Positions 7,323 through 16,178 of a DNA stretch of 64,000 bases are shown here, piece after piece (within the stretch, counting starts at the first letter, position 1; each line of letters opens with the position of its first letter). Below the pieces are notes generated by a model that was given only the letters and a program-made list of their open reading frames with translations, was not told where the DNA came from and ran no database searches. The DNA is from Streptomyces glaucescens (GTDB taxonomy: Bacteria; Actinomycetota; Actinomycetes; Streptomycetales; Streptomycetaceae): assembly GCF_000761215.1 (NCBI RefSeq), contig NZ_CP009438.1, forward strand, positions 6,986,501 to 7,050,500, in the 5' to 3' direction. The position numbers and the translations under genes were made by a program.

Positions 7323-10163
7323 ATGTCTCAGCGCCCTCGCGCAGGGCTCCGATGGCTCACCGCCCTCGCCCTGGCCCTGTCCGGATCCGCCGTGGCCCTG
7401 CCGCCGCCCGCGGCCGCCGCCCCGCGGGACATCCCGCCCGCCGACTACCAGCAGGTGCAACTCGCCACCGGAGCGGCCGAGTTGGGTGAACCCATGTCGC
7501 TCGCGGTACTCCCCGACCGTTCCGTCCTGCACACCGCACGCGACGGAACGGTCCGCCACACCGACGCCGCGGGCAACACCAAGGTGGCCGGCAGACTCGA
7601 CGTCTACACCCACGACGAGGAAGGCCTCCAGGGCATCGCCGCCGACCCCGCCTTCAGCACGAACCGGTACGTCTACCTGTACTACTCGCCGAGACTCGGC
7701 ACCCCGGCGGGCGACGCCCCGGTCACCGGGACCGCCGCCGACTTCGCCCCGTGGAAGGGGCACCTCAACCTGTCGCGGTTCACGCTCAGGGCCGACAACA
7801 CCCTGGACCCGGCCAGTGAGAAGGTCGTCCTCGAAGTGCCCAACGACCGCGGCCAGTGCTGCCACGTCGGCGGGGACATCGACTTCGACGCGGCCGGCAA
7901 CCTCTACCTGACCACCGGCGACGACACCAACCCGTTCGACTCCGCCGGATACGCCCCGATCGACGAACGCGCCGAGCGCAACCCGCAGTTCGACGCCCAG
8001 CGCAGCTCCGGCAACACCAACGACCTGCGCGGCAAGCTGCTGCGCGTCAAACCCACCGCCACCGGCGGCTACACCGTCCCGGCCGGCAACCTCTTCGCCC
8101 CCGGCACGCCGAACACCCGGCCCGAGATCTACGCGATGGGCTTCCGCAACCCGTTCCGCATGTCCGTCGACCGCGCCACCGGAATCGTCTACCTCGGGGA
8201 CTACGGCCCGGACGCGGGCGGCACCGACGCGAACCGCGGCCCCGGCGGCCAGGTCGAGTTCGACCGGATCACCGGCCCCGGCAACTACGGCTGGCCCTAC
8301 TGCACCGGCACCAACACGACCGCCGAGACGTACAACGAGTACACCTTCCCGAGCGGTCCCCCCGGCGCGAAGTACGACTGCGCCGGCGGCCCGGCGAACA
8401 ACTCCTTCCGCAACACCGGCCGGCCGAAGCTGCCCCCGGCCAAGCCCAGCTGGATCAAGTACGGCCTCGACGGATCGCCCCCGGAGTTCGGCGGCGGCTC
8501 CGAATCCCCGATGGGCGGCGAGGTCTACCGCTACGACCCGGATCTCGACTCACCGGTGAAGTTCCCCCAGTCGCTGGACGGCCGGTTCCTCGCGGCCGAG
8601 TACGGACGCCAGTGGATCAAGGCGGTCGAGGTGAGGGCCGACGGCTCCTACAGCACGATCGAGGACTTCCCCTGGAACGGCACCCAGGTGATGGACACCG
8701 ACTTCGGCCCGGACGGCGCCCTGTACGTCCTCGACTACGGCACCGGTACCAACAACCAGGCGCTCTACCGCATCGAGTACATCGCGGGCGGCAACCGCAG
8801 CCCGGTCGCCCGGGCCGCCGCCGACAGGACCTCCGGGGCGCTGCCGCTGACCGTGCGGTTCTCCGCCCAGGGCAGCGCCGACCCCGAGGGCAAGGCCCTG
8901 ACGTACCACTGGGACTTCGGCGACGGCACGACCTCCGCCGAGGCCGCCCCCAGCCACACGTACACCGCGAAGGGCACCTACCGCCCCACCCTCACCGTCC
9001 GGGACCCCGAAGGACTGACCGGTACGGCCAGCCTGGTGATCACGGCCGGGAACACCGCCCCGGCCGTCACCCTCCTGACGCCCGCCGATGGCCGGCTGTT
9101 CTCCTTCGGCGACACCGTGCCCTTCCGGGTCCAGGTCACCGACCCCGAGGACGGCACCGTCGACTGCGCCAAGGTGAAGGTCACCTACCTCCTCGGCCAC
9201 GACAGCCACACCCACGCCATCACGTCGGCGAACGGCTGCACCGGCACCATCACCGTCCCGCAGGACGGCGAACACGACAGCGCCGCCAACCTGTACGGCG
9301 TCCTCGACGCCGAGTACACCGACGCGGGCGGGCTGACCGGCCACTCGGTGCGCACCCTCCAGCCCCGCCACCGCCAGGCCGAGCACTTCACCGGCCAGTC
9401 CGGCATCCAGACCGCCGCGCACGCCGGCGCGGAGGGCGGCCGGACGGTCGGCTTCACCGACAACGGCGACTGGATCTCCTTCAAGCCCTACGCGCTCGCG
9501 GACGCCACCCGGTTCACCGCCCGCGTCTCCTCCGCCGGGGCCGGCGGCACCCTGGAGGTCCGCGTCGGCTCCCCGGCCGGCACCCTCCTCGGCACCGCCA
9601 CCGTTCCCGTCACCGGCGGCTGGGACACCTTCACCGACGTCTCCTCCGGCCTCACCGCCGCCCCCGCCGGCACCACCGAGCTGTACCTCGTCTTCCGGGG
9701 ACCGACCGGCCAGGGCAACCTCTACGACGTCGACTCCTTCACCTTCGCCACCGGCGGCAGCGGGGGCACCACCCACGAGGCGGAGTCGTTCAGCTCCGGC
9801 TCCGGCGTCCAGATCGCCGCGCACGCCCCGGCCAGCGGCGGCCGGACCCTCGGCTACATCGACAACGGCGACTGGGCCGGATACGCCGGTGTCTCCACCG
9901 CGGGCGCCTCCGCCTTCTCCGCCAAGGTGTCCTCGGCCGGCGCGGGCGGCACCCTCCAGATCCGCTCCGGCTCGGCGACCGGACCGCTCCTCGGTGCGGT
10001 CACCGTTCCCGTGACCGGCGGCTGGGAGACGTTCACCACCGTCGGCACCACCCTCTCCGGCACCGGGTCCGGACCCCTGTTCCTCACCTTCACCGGCGGC
10101 AGCGGCGCCCTCTTCGACGTCGACACCTTCACCCTCACCGCCGCTGCGCGAAAGGGGCGATGA
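7323..10163 (+). CDS. secreted PQQ-type sugar dehydrogenase with PKD and two CBM6 modules
   Basis: A 946-residue exported protein: signal peptide (about 1-33), glucose/sorbosone-dehydrogenase beta-propeller (about 40-485; LYLTTGDDTNPF, IYAMGFRNPFRMS, GPGNYGWPYCTG), PKD domain (about 490-575; YHWDFGDGTTS), a spacer, then CBM6 modules at about 690-810 and 817-945 (HEAESFSSGSGVQIAAHAP). Soluble dehydrogenases of this fold oxidise sugars using PQQ, though many members have unproven cofactors. The CBM6 pair should hold it on polysaccharide. AGGAAGG precedes the ATG. Its stop overlaps the next start (ATGA), so the two are translationally coupled. Confidence 0.88.
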   Translation: MSQRPRAGLRWLTALALALSGSAVALPPPAAAAPRDIPPADYQQVQLATGAAELGEPMSLAVLPDRSVLHTARDGTVRHTDAAGNTKVAGRLDVYTHDEEGLQGIAADPAFSTNRYVYLYYSPRLGTPAGDAPVTGTAADFAPWKGHLNLSRFTLRADNTLDPASEKVVLEVPNDRGQCCHVGGDIDFDAAGNLYLTTGDDTNPFDSAGYAPIDERAERNPQFDAQRSSGNTNDLRGKLLRVKPTATGGYTVPAGNLFAPGTPNTRPEIYAMGFRNPFRMSVDRATGIVYLGDYGPDAGGTDANRGPGGQVEFDRITGPGNYGWPYCTGTNTTAETYNEYTFPSGPPGAKYDCAGGPANNSFRNTGRPKLPPAKPSWIKYGLDGSPPEFGGGSESPMGGEVYRYDPDLDSPVKFPQSLDGRFLAAEYGRQWIKAVEVRADGSYSTIEDFPWNGTQVMDTDFGPDGALYVLDYGTGTNNQALYRIEYIAGGNRSPVARAAADRTSGALPLTVRFSAQGSADPEGKALTYHWDFGDGTTSAEAAPSHTYTAKGTYRPTLTVRDPEGLTGTASLVITAGNTAPAVTLLTPADGRLFSFGDTVPFRVQVTDPEDGTVDCAKVKVTYLLGHDSHTHAITSANGCTGTITVPQDGEHDSAANLYGVLDAEYTDAGGLTGHSVRTLQPRHRQAEHFTGQSGIQTAAHAGAEGGRTVGFTDNGDWISFKPYALADATRFTARVSSAGAGGTLEVRVGSPAGTLLGTATVPVTGGWDTFTDVSSGLTAAPAGTTELYLVFRGPTGQGNLYDVDSFTFATGGSGGTTHEAESFSSGSGVQIAAHAPASGGRTLGYIDNGDWAGYAGVSTAGASAFSAKVSSAGAGGTLQIRSGSATGPLLGAVTVPVTGGWETFTTVGTTLSGTGSGPLFLTFTGGSGALFDVDTFTLTAAARKGR
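9783..9879 (+). repeat. CBM6 direct repeat, copy 1
   Basis: About 97 bases at the start of the second CBM6 of the dehydrogenase are identical to 10985-11081 in the next gene, encoding ESFSSGSGVQIAAHAPASGG onward to DNGDWA. This points to recent duplication or gene conversion. Confidence 0.85.
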
Positions 10164-11404
10164 CCATGACCAGCCCGATCCGACGGGCCGCCCGCCGCGG
10201 CCTGACCGCCCTCGCCCTCACCCTGGGCTGCGCCCTGGCCGCACCCGCCGCCACGGCACGAGCCGGCCAGGACGCCGCACAGGCCGCCTTCGACGTCCTC
10301 GTGTACTCCCGCACGGCCGGATTCCGCCACGACTCCATCCCCGCCGGCCTCGACGCCCTGCGCGCCCTCGGCACCCAGGGCGACTTCACCGTGACGGCCA
10401 CCGAGAACCCGGCCGTCTTCACCCCCGGGAACCTCGCCCCGTACGAAGCGGTGGTCTTCCTCAACACCACCGGCGACGTCCTCGACGACACCCAGCAGAG
10501 CGCCCTTGAGTCCTGGGTGGACGGCGGTGGCGGCTTCGTCGGCGTGCACGCGGCCGCCGACACCGAGTACGACTGGCCGTACTACGGCCGCCTCGTCGGC
10601 GCCTGGTTTAAGAGCCACCCCGCCGTCCAGCAGGCCACCGTCCGCACCGAGGACCGCACCCACCCGGCCACCGCGCACCTCGGCGCCACCTGGACGCGCA
10701 CCGACGAGTGGTACGACTACCGCACCAACCCGCGCCCCGGCGTCCGGGTGCTCCAGACGCTCGACGAAAGCACCTACGCCGGCGGCCAGATGGGCGCCGA
10801 CCACCCCATCACCTGGTGCCACACCCAGGGCAGGGGTCGCGCCTTCTACACCGGTCTCGGCCACACCGCCGAGTCCTACGGCGACCCGGCCTTCCGCACC
10901 CTGCTGCTCGGCGCCGTGCGCTACGCGGCCGGGCAGGCACCGGCCGACTGCTCCGCCCCGTCCGGCCCCGCCCCCGTGGAGGCCGAGTCGTTCAGCTCCG
11001 GCTCCGGCGTCCAGATCGCCGCGCACGCCCCGGCCAGCGGCGGCCGGACCCTCGGCTACATCGACAACGGCGACTGGGCCGCCTACTCCTCCGTGTCCAC
11101 CACCGGCGCCCGGTCCTTCACCGCCCGGGTGTCCTCGGCCGGCGCGGGCGGCACCGTCGAGATCCGCTCCGGCTCGGCCGGCGGAACCCTCCTCGGCACG
11201 GTGCGCGTGCCGGTGACCGGAGGCTGGGAGTCCTTCACCACGGTCTCGGCCACCCTCACCGGTACGGCCTCGGGCCCCCTGGTCCTGCGGTTCACCGGCG
11301 GCAGCGGCGCCCTCTTCGACATCGACACCTTCACCCTGACCACCCAGCCGCCCGCGACCGCCCCCCTGAACCCGGACGTCCACCTGTTCTACTACCCGTG
11401 GTAG
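10160..11404 (+). CDS. secreted ThuA-like domain protein with CBM6 (truncated by a stop before a GH99 domain)
   Basis: A 414-residue protein: signal peptide (about 1-35), ThuA-like domain (about 42-265; DVLVYSRTAGFRHDSIPAGL, FVGVHAAADTEYDWPYYGRLVGAWF, ITWCHTQGRGRAFYTGLGHT), and a CBM6 (about 275-395). ThuA is a glutamine-amidotransferase-like fold linked to trehalose/sugar utilisation, often fused to sugar-dehydrogenase propellers in other bacteria, which fits the coupling to the gene before it. GAAAGGGG precedes the ATG. The reading frame continues past the CBM6 into DVHLFYYPW and stops at TAG exactly inside the first GH99 motif, so this is probably the intact front of a once longer enzyme. 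Confidence 0.82.
   Translation: MTMTSPIRRAARRGLTALALTLGCALAAPAATARAGQDAAQAAFDVLVYSRTAGFRHDSIPAGLDALRALGTQGDFTVTATENPAVFTPGNLAPYEAVVFLNTTGDVLDDTQQSALESWVDGGGGFVGVHAAADTEYDWPYYGRLVGAWFKSHPAVQQATVRTEDRTHPATAHLGATWTRTDEWYDYRTNPRPGVRVLQTLDESTYAGGQMGADHPITWCHTQGRGRAFYTGLGHTAESYGDPAFRTLLLGAVRYAAGQAPADCSAPSGPAPVEAESFSSGSGVQIAAHAPASGGRTLGYIDNGDWAAYSSVSTTGARSFTARVSSAGAGGTVEIRSGSAGGTLLGTVRVPVTGGWESFTTVSATLTGTASGPLVLRFTGGSGALFDIDTFTLTTQPPATAPLNPDVHLFYYPW
10985..11081 (+). repeat. CBM6 direct repeat, copy 2
   Basis: Identical over about 97 bases to 9783-9879; sequence around it diverges gradually while protein similarity continues across the whole module. Confidence 0.85.
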
Positions 11405-11827
11405 GGCAGCCCGGCGGTCAACGGCGGCTGGCGGCACTGGCAACAGGGCGGCCACACCCCGCCCTCGGCCCGTACGGCTCAGGGGACTTCACCACGACCG
11501 TCGCCCAGCACATGAAATGGGTCGCCCGGTCCGGCGCCGGCGTCGTCGTCACCAGCTGGTGGGGGAGGGGCAGTCACGAGGACCGGCTCGCGCGGGGCAT
11601 CCTGGACGCCGCACAGCAGGAGGGCGTGAAGGTCGCCTGGCACCTGAGCCCTACACGGGCCGCACGGCCGCGTCCACCGTCGCCGACATCCGGTACCTCG
11701 ACAGCGCCTACGGCTCTCATCCGGCCTTCTACCGCTCGGCCGCCCACGGCAACCGGGGGGGGAGACGGCCTACCTCGACCGCACCGCGTACTGGGCGGCC
11801 CGCTTCCGCGCGCCGATGGGGCGCTGA
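11377..11827 (+). pseudogene. decayed GH99-type (endo-mannosidase-like) glycoside hydrolase domain
   Basis: Readable pieces in three frames match a GH99-like catalytic domain: DVHLFYYPW then TAG and GSPAVNGGWRHWQQGGHTPP (first frame), ALGPYGSGDFTTTVAQHMKW and VVVTSWWGRGSHEDRLARGI (second frame, about 11460-11650), GRTAASTVADIRYLDSAYGS and HPAFYRS (third frame, about 11650-11750), then TAYLDRTAYWAARFRAPMGR-stop back in the first frame. Only about 150 of the usual 330-350 residues remain, so there is a nonsense codon, at least two frameshifts and an internal deletion. It was the C-terminal domain of the ThuA-CBM6 protein. Confidence 0.75.
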
Positions 11828-11917
11828 CCCCCTCCGGCCGGGTCGCCGGCGGCGGCGCACCCGGCCGCCGATCCCCGGCAATCCGTCTCCCTGGAGGAAC
11901 TCGCACCCTTCCTCGGG

Positions 11918-13663
11918 TCAGCCGGTCTTCTTCAGGGTGATCTTCCCGGCCTTCTTGGTGAACAGGGCACCGCCGGCGCTCATCGAGACCAGTACGGTGT
12001 ACCGGCCCGCCGGGAGACCGGACACATCCACTCCGCCGGCCCCCGTGGTGAAGTACCCGGAGTCGTAGTTGCCGAGGTCGCCGGGGTGCTTGTGCGGCCG
12101 TACGGCATCCGGATTCCTCCGCACGCCCAGGGGGAAGGAGTGACACCCGTTCTTCCCCTGCAGTACCAGGTAGTAGAAGGCGTGCGCGTCCCGGTCGGCA
12201 TTCCTTCCGGGCACGAAGAAGACGCCTTCCGCGTGGACCTTCCGGTCCCGCTCCTCGATTTTCTCGGCGGAGAAGGCCACGCCCTCCGAATCGAATCCGA
12301 CGATGCTCCGCTTGACCAGCTTGAGGCCGCCCTTGCCGCCCCGGAAAAGCAGCTCGGAGTCGCCGCAGGCCTGACGGCGGTCCACCGCGTTCTGCGAGAC
12401 GAGCCGGGTCCGCCGCTCGATTCCCTCGCTCTCGCTCGTGATGCAGACGGACACGTCGTAGGTGCCCTGGGGCAGCTCGGTGAAGGTCAGGTCTCCCCGG
12501 GAGGCGAATCCGCCCATCTCGTACTCGCAGAAGTACTCGTCGAAGTAGTCCCGGTAGAGCCTGATCTCCTTGGTGCTCTCCAGCGGGTACACCCAGGTCT
12601 CGCCGCCCTTCTCCAGGACGAGCCGCTTGCTCTCCTCCGCCGGCCCGTCGGGCGACTCGCCCGGCAGGAAGGCGTGCCCCTTCAGCTCCAGCACGCCGTC
12701 CGTGAAAACGGCGCGGCCGAGCGTGGCCAGGGCGGTGTCGCGCTGGCGCAGCCCGGCGAGGTACTCGGCGGCCTCCTCCGGGTCCGCGGAGTAGTTCCCG
12801 ATCCGGACGTCGCCCCACCGCGGCGCGACGCCCTCCGTGAGGGAGTACACGATGCTCAGGATCGACGGCAGTGCCTGCCGGACCACCTCGTCGTGCCGGC
12901 GCACGGTGGGCGACTCCACGAAGAGGAAATTGAAGTTCTCGTATTCCCGGAGCGCCGGGAGATAGTGCTTGACTTCCTGCTCGTACTGGTAGTCGCCGGG
13001 CGAGGACACCACATAGATGTTCCGCTTGAGATCCGTGTCCTTGTCGAGGAGATCCTTCATGACGGAATCCAGGACGGCCACGTTCTCGTCGGGCTGCCCC
13101 TCGCCGAGAACGGCGTCCCCGAGCTGGCCGTGACCTTTCGAATAACTTCCCAGGAAGTACTGGGGGGTCGACGCCACGATGTTCTTGTAGTCGTACTTCA
13201 GGCCGTAGTAGAGCGCGGCACTGCCACCCTTGGAAGCGCCCAGCAGCGTCACCTCGTCCCGGGTGACCCGCAGCCGCCGCATGTACTCCTCGATCAGCGC
13301 CTGTATGGAGTCCGTGACGCTGAAGTCCATGTTCCGGGCCACATAGTAGGAGGCTCCGCCGTCGAAGTGGTCACGGATCCTGAGAATGTTGCACTTGACG
13401 CTCTCCAGCGCGTTGCCGAATCCGTACTTGCTGCCCACGGAGGAAAAGACCACCAGCAGATGCCGGCGGTCGCCCTGGGCCGGGCGGAACTGAAACTCCA
13501 CCGGCCACTTTCCGTGCACCTCCACGCTTTCCTGGTAGGCCCGGTTCTTCTGTGTCGCGTAGTTGGGTGACAGCGGAGGCAGGGAATGCTTCATGACGGC
13601 ATGCGGACTCTCTGGCCGGGTGTTCGGACGGTCGTGCTCCGGCGGAGTATACGGAGTGGTCAT
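11918..13663 (-). CDS. Asp2-like alpha/beta-hydrolase with C-terminal beta domains
   Basis: A 581-residue cytosolic-looking protein without a signal peptide. The core (about 45-275) has an alpha/beta-hydrolase fold with nucleophile GASKGGSAALYYGLKY (Ser about 144) and a candidate His in RRHDEVVRQ (about 257). That motif set is typical of Asp2 of the accessory Sec system, which O-acetylates exported glycoproteins in streptococci, and of related stand-alone proteins. The rest (about 330-581) forms two beta-rich segments of unknown role. No SecA2/SecY2 or serine-rich adhesin gene is nearby. Base composition looks less GC-rich than its neighbours. It starts 7 bases after the upstream cap-protein gene; the ATG lacks a good ribosome site, so coupling is likely. 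Confidence 0.7.
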   Translation of the reverse strand: MTTPYTPPEHDRPNTRPESPHAVMKHSLPPLSPNYATQKNRAYQESVEVHGKWPVEFQFRPAQGDRRHLLVVFSSVGSKYGFGNALESVKCNILRIRDHFDGGASYYVARNMDFSVTDSIQALIEEYMRRLRVTRDEVTLLGASKGGSAALYYGLKYDYKNIVASTPQYFLGSYSKGHGQLGDAVLGEGQPDENVAVLDSVMKDLLDKDTDLKRNIYVVSSPGDYQYEQEVKHYLPALREYENFNFLFVESPTVRRHDEVVRQALPSILSIVYSLTEGVAPRWGDVRIGNYSADPEEAAEYLAGLRQRDTALATLGRAVFTDGVLELKGHAFLPGESPDGPAEESKRLVLEKGGETWVYPLESTKEIRLYRDYFDEYFCEYEMGGFASRGDLTFTELPQGTYDVSVCITSESEGIERRTRLVSQNAVDRRQACGDSELLFRGGKGGLKLVKRSIVGFDSEGVAFSAEKIEERDRKVHAEGVFFVPGRNADRDAHAFYYLVLQGKNGCHSFPLGVRRNPDAVRPHKHPGDLGNYDSGYFTTGAGGVDVSGLPAGRYTVLVSMSAGGALFTKKAGKITLKKTG

Positions 13664-13670
13664 CTGATGG

Positions 13671-14339
13671 TCATCCAGAAGTCAGGACGGCGAACAGTCC
13701 CCGGGCACGTGAGCCGTCCGGCGCGTGCCACGCCCCGGCGACATGGCCCAGCGCCCCCTCGGGCGGGACGGGACGGCCGTCCGGGGCGGGCCGCAGGACC
13801 CGCTGGACCCGCAGGACCGTACCGGGCGCGATCAGCAGTTCGGTGCCGTCCCGGTCGTCGGTGACGGCGGCGGTTCCGGCCGCTGAGGTGCCCGTGGGGA
13901 GCGGCCCCTCACCGGTGCGGGAGCGGGTGACCTCCCGGTCGGGGGTGTCGCTGGCGTTCTGGTCCTGGGCCTGCGCCCGGCCGTCGATCAGCGCGAGCAA
14001 CTGGGCCACCAGCACCGGGTCGTGGCAGCCGTCGTAGGCCCAGCGCCGCCCCAGCACCCCGTGCTCCATGGTGCCGACCAGGGCGTGGTCCGCCCCGTCG
14101 AGCGGCGCCCCCCGGTAGGTCAGCGGCACGAGGTAGCGGACCGGGCGGGCCCCGGAGGTGTCGGTGACCACCATGAACTCGATGCCTACCTCACCCTGCG
14201 GATCGTCCAGCCGGAAACCCCCCGCCTTGCCCAGCTGCGGGGCGCCGGCGCCGCCCTGGTACCACGGCCGGGAGGACAGCCAGGAGGTGAGCAGTTCCAG
14301 CTTGCCGGGCTTGAGGACGGTGTCGTGGATGACGGCCAT
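13671..14339 (-). CDS. stand-alone maltokinase N-terminal cap-like protein
   Basis: A 222-residue protein whose first about 130 residues (VIHDTVLKPGKLELLTSWLS, GEVGIEFMVVTDTSG, YLVPLTYRGAPLDGADHALV, GTMEHGVLGRRWAYDG) match the N-terminal cap of maltokinase (Mak/Pep2), but no kinase domain follows. The tail (about 150-222) carries WHAPDGSRARGLFAVL. In Mak the cap covers the active site in glycogen synthesis from trehalose; the role of isolated caps is unknown. GAGGAG lies 11 bases before the ATG. It probably forms a two-gene operon with the Asp2-like gene. Confidence 0.78.
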   Translation of the reverse strand: MAVIHDTVLKPGKLELLTSWLSSRPWYQGGAGAPQLGKAGGFRLDDPQGEVGIEFMVVTDTSGARPVRYLVPLTYRGAPLDGADHALVGTMEHGVLGRRWAYDGCHDPVLVAQLLALIDGRAQAQDQNASDTPDREVTRSRTGEGPLPTGTSAAGTAAVTDDRDGTELLIAPGTVLRVQRVLRPAPDGRPVPPEGALGHVAGAWHAPDGSRARGLFAVLTSG

Positions 14340-14480
14340 GCGCGGTGTGTCTCCTCGTGGACAGAAGGGCGGAACGTCTGTGTGCCGAACGATGGACGCC
14401 CGGAGCCGGGAGATCAACTCCGTTCCGGGACGGCCCAGTCGGCGTCGCTACGCGCAGTGACGCACCGTCGACTCGGCGTG

Positions 14481-14494
14481 CGGGACCGGTCCCG
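14481..14494. promoter_or_regulatory. 14-base perfect palindrome upstream of the DHA2 exporter
   Basis: CGGGACCGGTCCCG lies 87 bases before the exporter start in the region between divergent genes. A TetR-type site is plausible for a drug exporter, but no regulator gene is adjacent. Confidence 0.4.
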
Positions 14495-14580
14495 TGATCG
14501 ACTGGTGGGCCCCTCTGCCGGGGCGTAGGGTCGGGTCTGGCGGGAAACCAGCCACGATCCCCGCCGCACGGCGCGACTCC

Positions 14581-16137
14581 ATGACCACCCCCGAGCCCCC
14601 TCGCCAGGAACGGGCCGCTCCGCGACACGAGGAGCGGAGCGCGGGCCGCGGCAACGGCATGGCACTGCTGGTCATCGCGTCCTGCCAGCTGATGGTGGTG
14701 CTCGACATCACCATCGTGAACATCGCCCTGCCGGACATCCAGCGCTCGCTCGGCTTCTCCACCACCAGCCTGTCCTGGGTGGTCAACGCGTACACCCTGA
14801 CGTTCGGCGGACTGCTGCTGCTCGGCGGCCGGGTGGGCGACATCCTCGGCAGACGGCGCGTCTTCGTCTTCGGCGTTCTCCTCTTCGCCCTCGCCTCGTT
14901 GCTCGGCGGCCTCTCCCAGAACGACTGGCAACTCCTCGCGGCCCGCGCCCTGCAGGGCGTCGGCGGCGCCATCGCCTCCCCCACCTCCCTCGCCCTGATC
15001 AGCACGACCTTCGCCGAAGGGCCCGCGCGCAACCGGGCGTTCGGGGTGTTCGCCGCGGTCTCGGCGGGTGGCGGCGCGATCGGGCTGCTGGCGGGCGGGA
15101 TGCTCGTCGAGTGGCTGGACTGGCGCTGGGTGCTGTTCGTCAACGTTCCCATCGGCCTGCTCATCGCGCTCGCCACGCCGCGCTGGATCCGCGAGTCCGA
15201 GCGTCACGCCGGGCACTTCGACCTGCTCGGCGCGCTCACTTCCACGGCCGGCATGGTGCTGCTGGTGTACGGCTTCATCCGGGCCGCGCAGGACGGCTGG
15301 CGGGACGCGCTCACCCTCGGCGCGTTCGGCGCGGCCGTCGTCATCCTGGTGACGTTCGTCCTGATCGAGCGGCGCTCCCCGCAGCCGATCACCCCCCTGC
15401 ACATGTTCGCGGACCGCAACCGGGCGGGCACGTACGGCATGATGCTGAGCCTCGCCGCCGCGATCTTCGGCATGTTCTTCTTCCTCACGCTGTTCGTGCA
15501 GAACGTGCTGGACTTCAGCCCCCTGCAGGCCGGGCTGGCCTTCCTCCCGGTGAGTGCCGTCATCGCGGTCGGCGCGGGCCTCGCGTCCCAGCTCCTGCCG
15601 AGATACGGGCCCAAGCCGTTCATGGTCCTGGGCGCGCTGCTGGCCGCGGTGGGGCTCGCCTGGCTGACCCTGACCGACATCCACTCGACCTACGCGGGCA
15701 GCATCCTCGGCCCGATGCTCGTCTTCAGCCTCGGCATGGGCATGGAGTTCGTGTCCCTGACGCTGATGGCCCTGTCCGACGTGGCCGCCCATGAGACGGG
15801 CGCCGCGTCCGGCCTCCTCAACGCCACCCAGCAGGTGGGCGGCTCCCTCGGACTGTCCATCCTGGTCACGATGTTCGGTACGGCCAGCAACAACGAGGCG
15901 GAGCGGCAGATCCCCGCCTTCCTGGCCCAGGCGACCCCCGTGGAGCGACTGCGCTTCGAACGCACCGGGCAGCTCCCGCCGCCGTGGGCCGACGAGATCC
16001 TGACCTCGGGCGTCTCGGCGGCCTTCATCACCGCCGCGATCTTCACCGCGGCCGCCGCGGTGATCGCCCTCCTCGTCATCCAGGTGCGCCCCTCCGACCT
16101 GGAGCGGCTCCAGGGCGGGGGGATCCCGGGCGTCTGA
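14581..16137 (+). CDS. MFS drug exporter, DHA2 (EmrB/QacA) type
   Basis: A 518-residue protein with about 14 membrane segments. It shows motif D1 LDITIVNIALPDIQRSLGF (TM1), motif A GGRVGDILGRRRVFVFG, and motif C-like AAVSAGGGAIGLLAGGMLVE. DHA2 members extrude antibiotics, dyes or biocides using the proton gradient. The C-terminal extracellular loop near 440-480 (NNEAERQIPAFLAQATPVER) is usual for the family. The ATG has only a weak ribosome site, but the next upstream ATG adds low-quality sequence. Substrate cannot be predicted. Confidence 0.88.
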   Translation: MTTPEPPRQERAAPRHEERSAGRGNGMALLVIASCQLMVVLDITIVNIALPDIQRSLGFSTTSLSWVVNAYTLTFGGLLLLGGRVGDILGRRRVFVFGVLLFALASLLGGLSQNDWQLLAARALQGVGGAIASPTSLALISTTFAEGPARNRAFGVFAAVSAGGGAIGLLAGGMLVEWLDWRWVLFVNVPIGLLIALATPRWIRESERHAGHFDLLGALTSTAGMVLLVYGFIRAAQDGWRDALTLGAFGAAVVILVTFVLIERRSPQPITPLHMFADRNRAGTYGMMLSLAAAIFGMFFFLTLFVQNVLDFSPLQAGLAFLPVSAVIAVGAGLASQLLPRYGPKPFMVLGALLAAVGLAWLTLTDIHSTYAGSILGPMLVFSLGMGMEFVSLTLMALSDVAAHETGAASGLLNATQQVGGSLGLSILVTMFGTASNNEAERQIPAFLAQATPVERLRFERTGQLPPPWADEILTSGVSAAFITAAIFTAAAAVIALLVIQVRPSDLERLQGGGIPGV

Positions 16138-16178
16138 CGCACCGCCCGTCGTCCGGGAGCCCGCGCCGGGCGCCGCGC

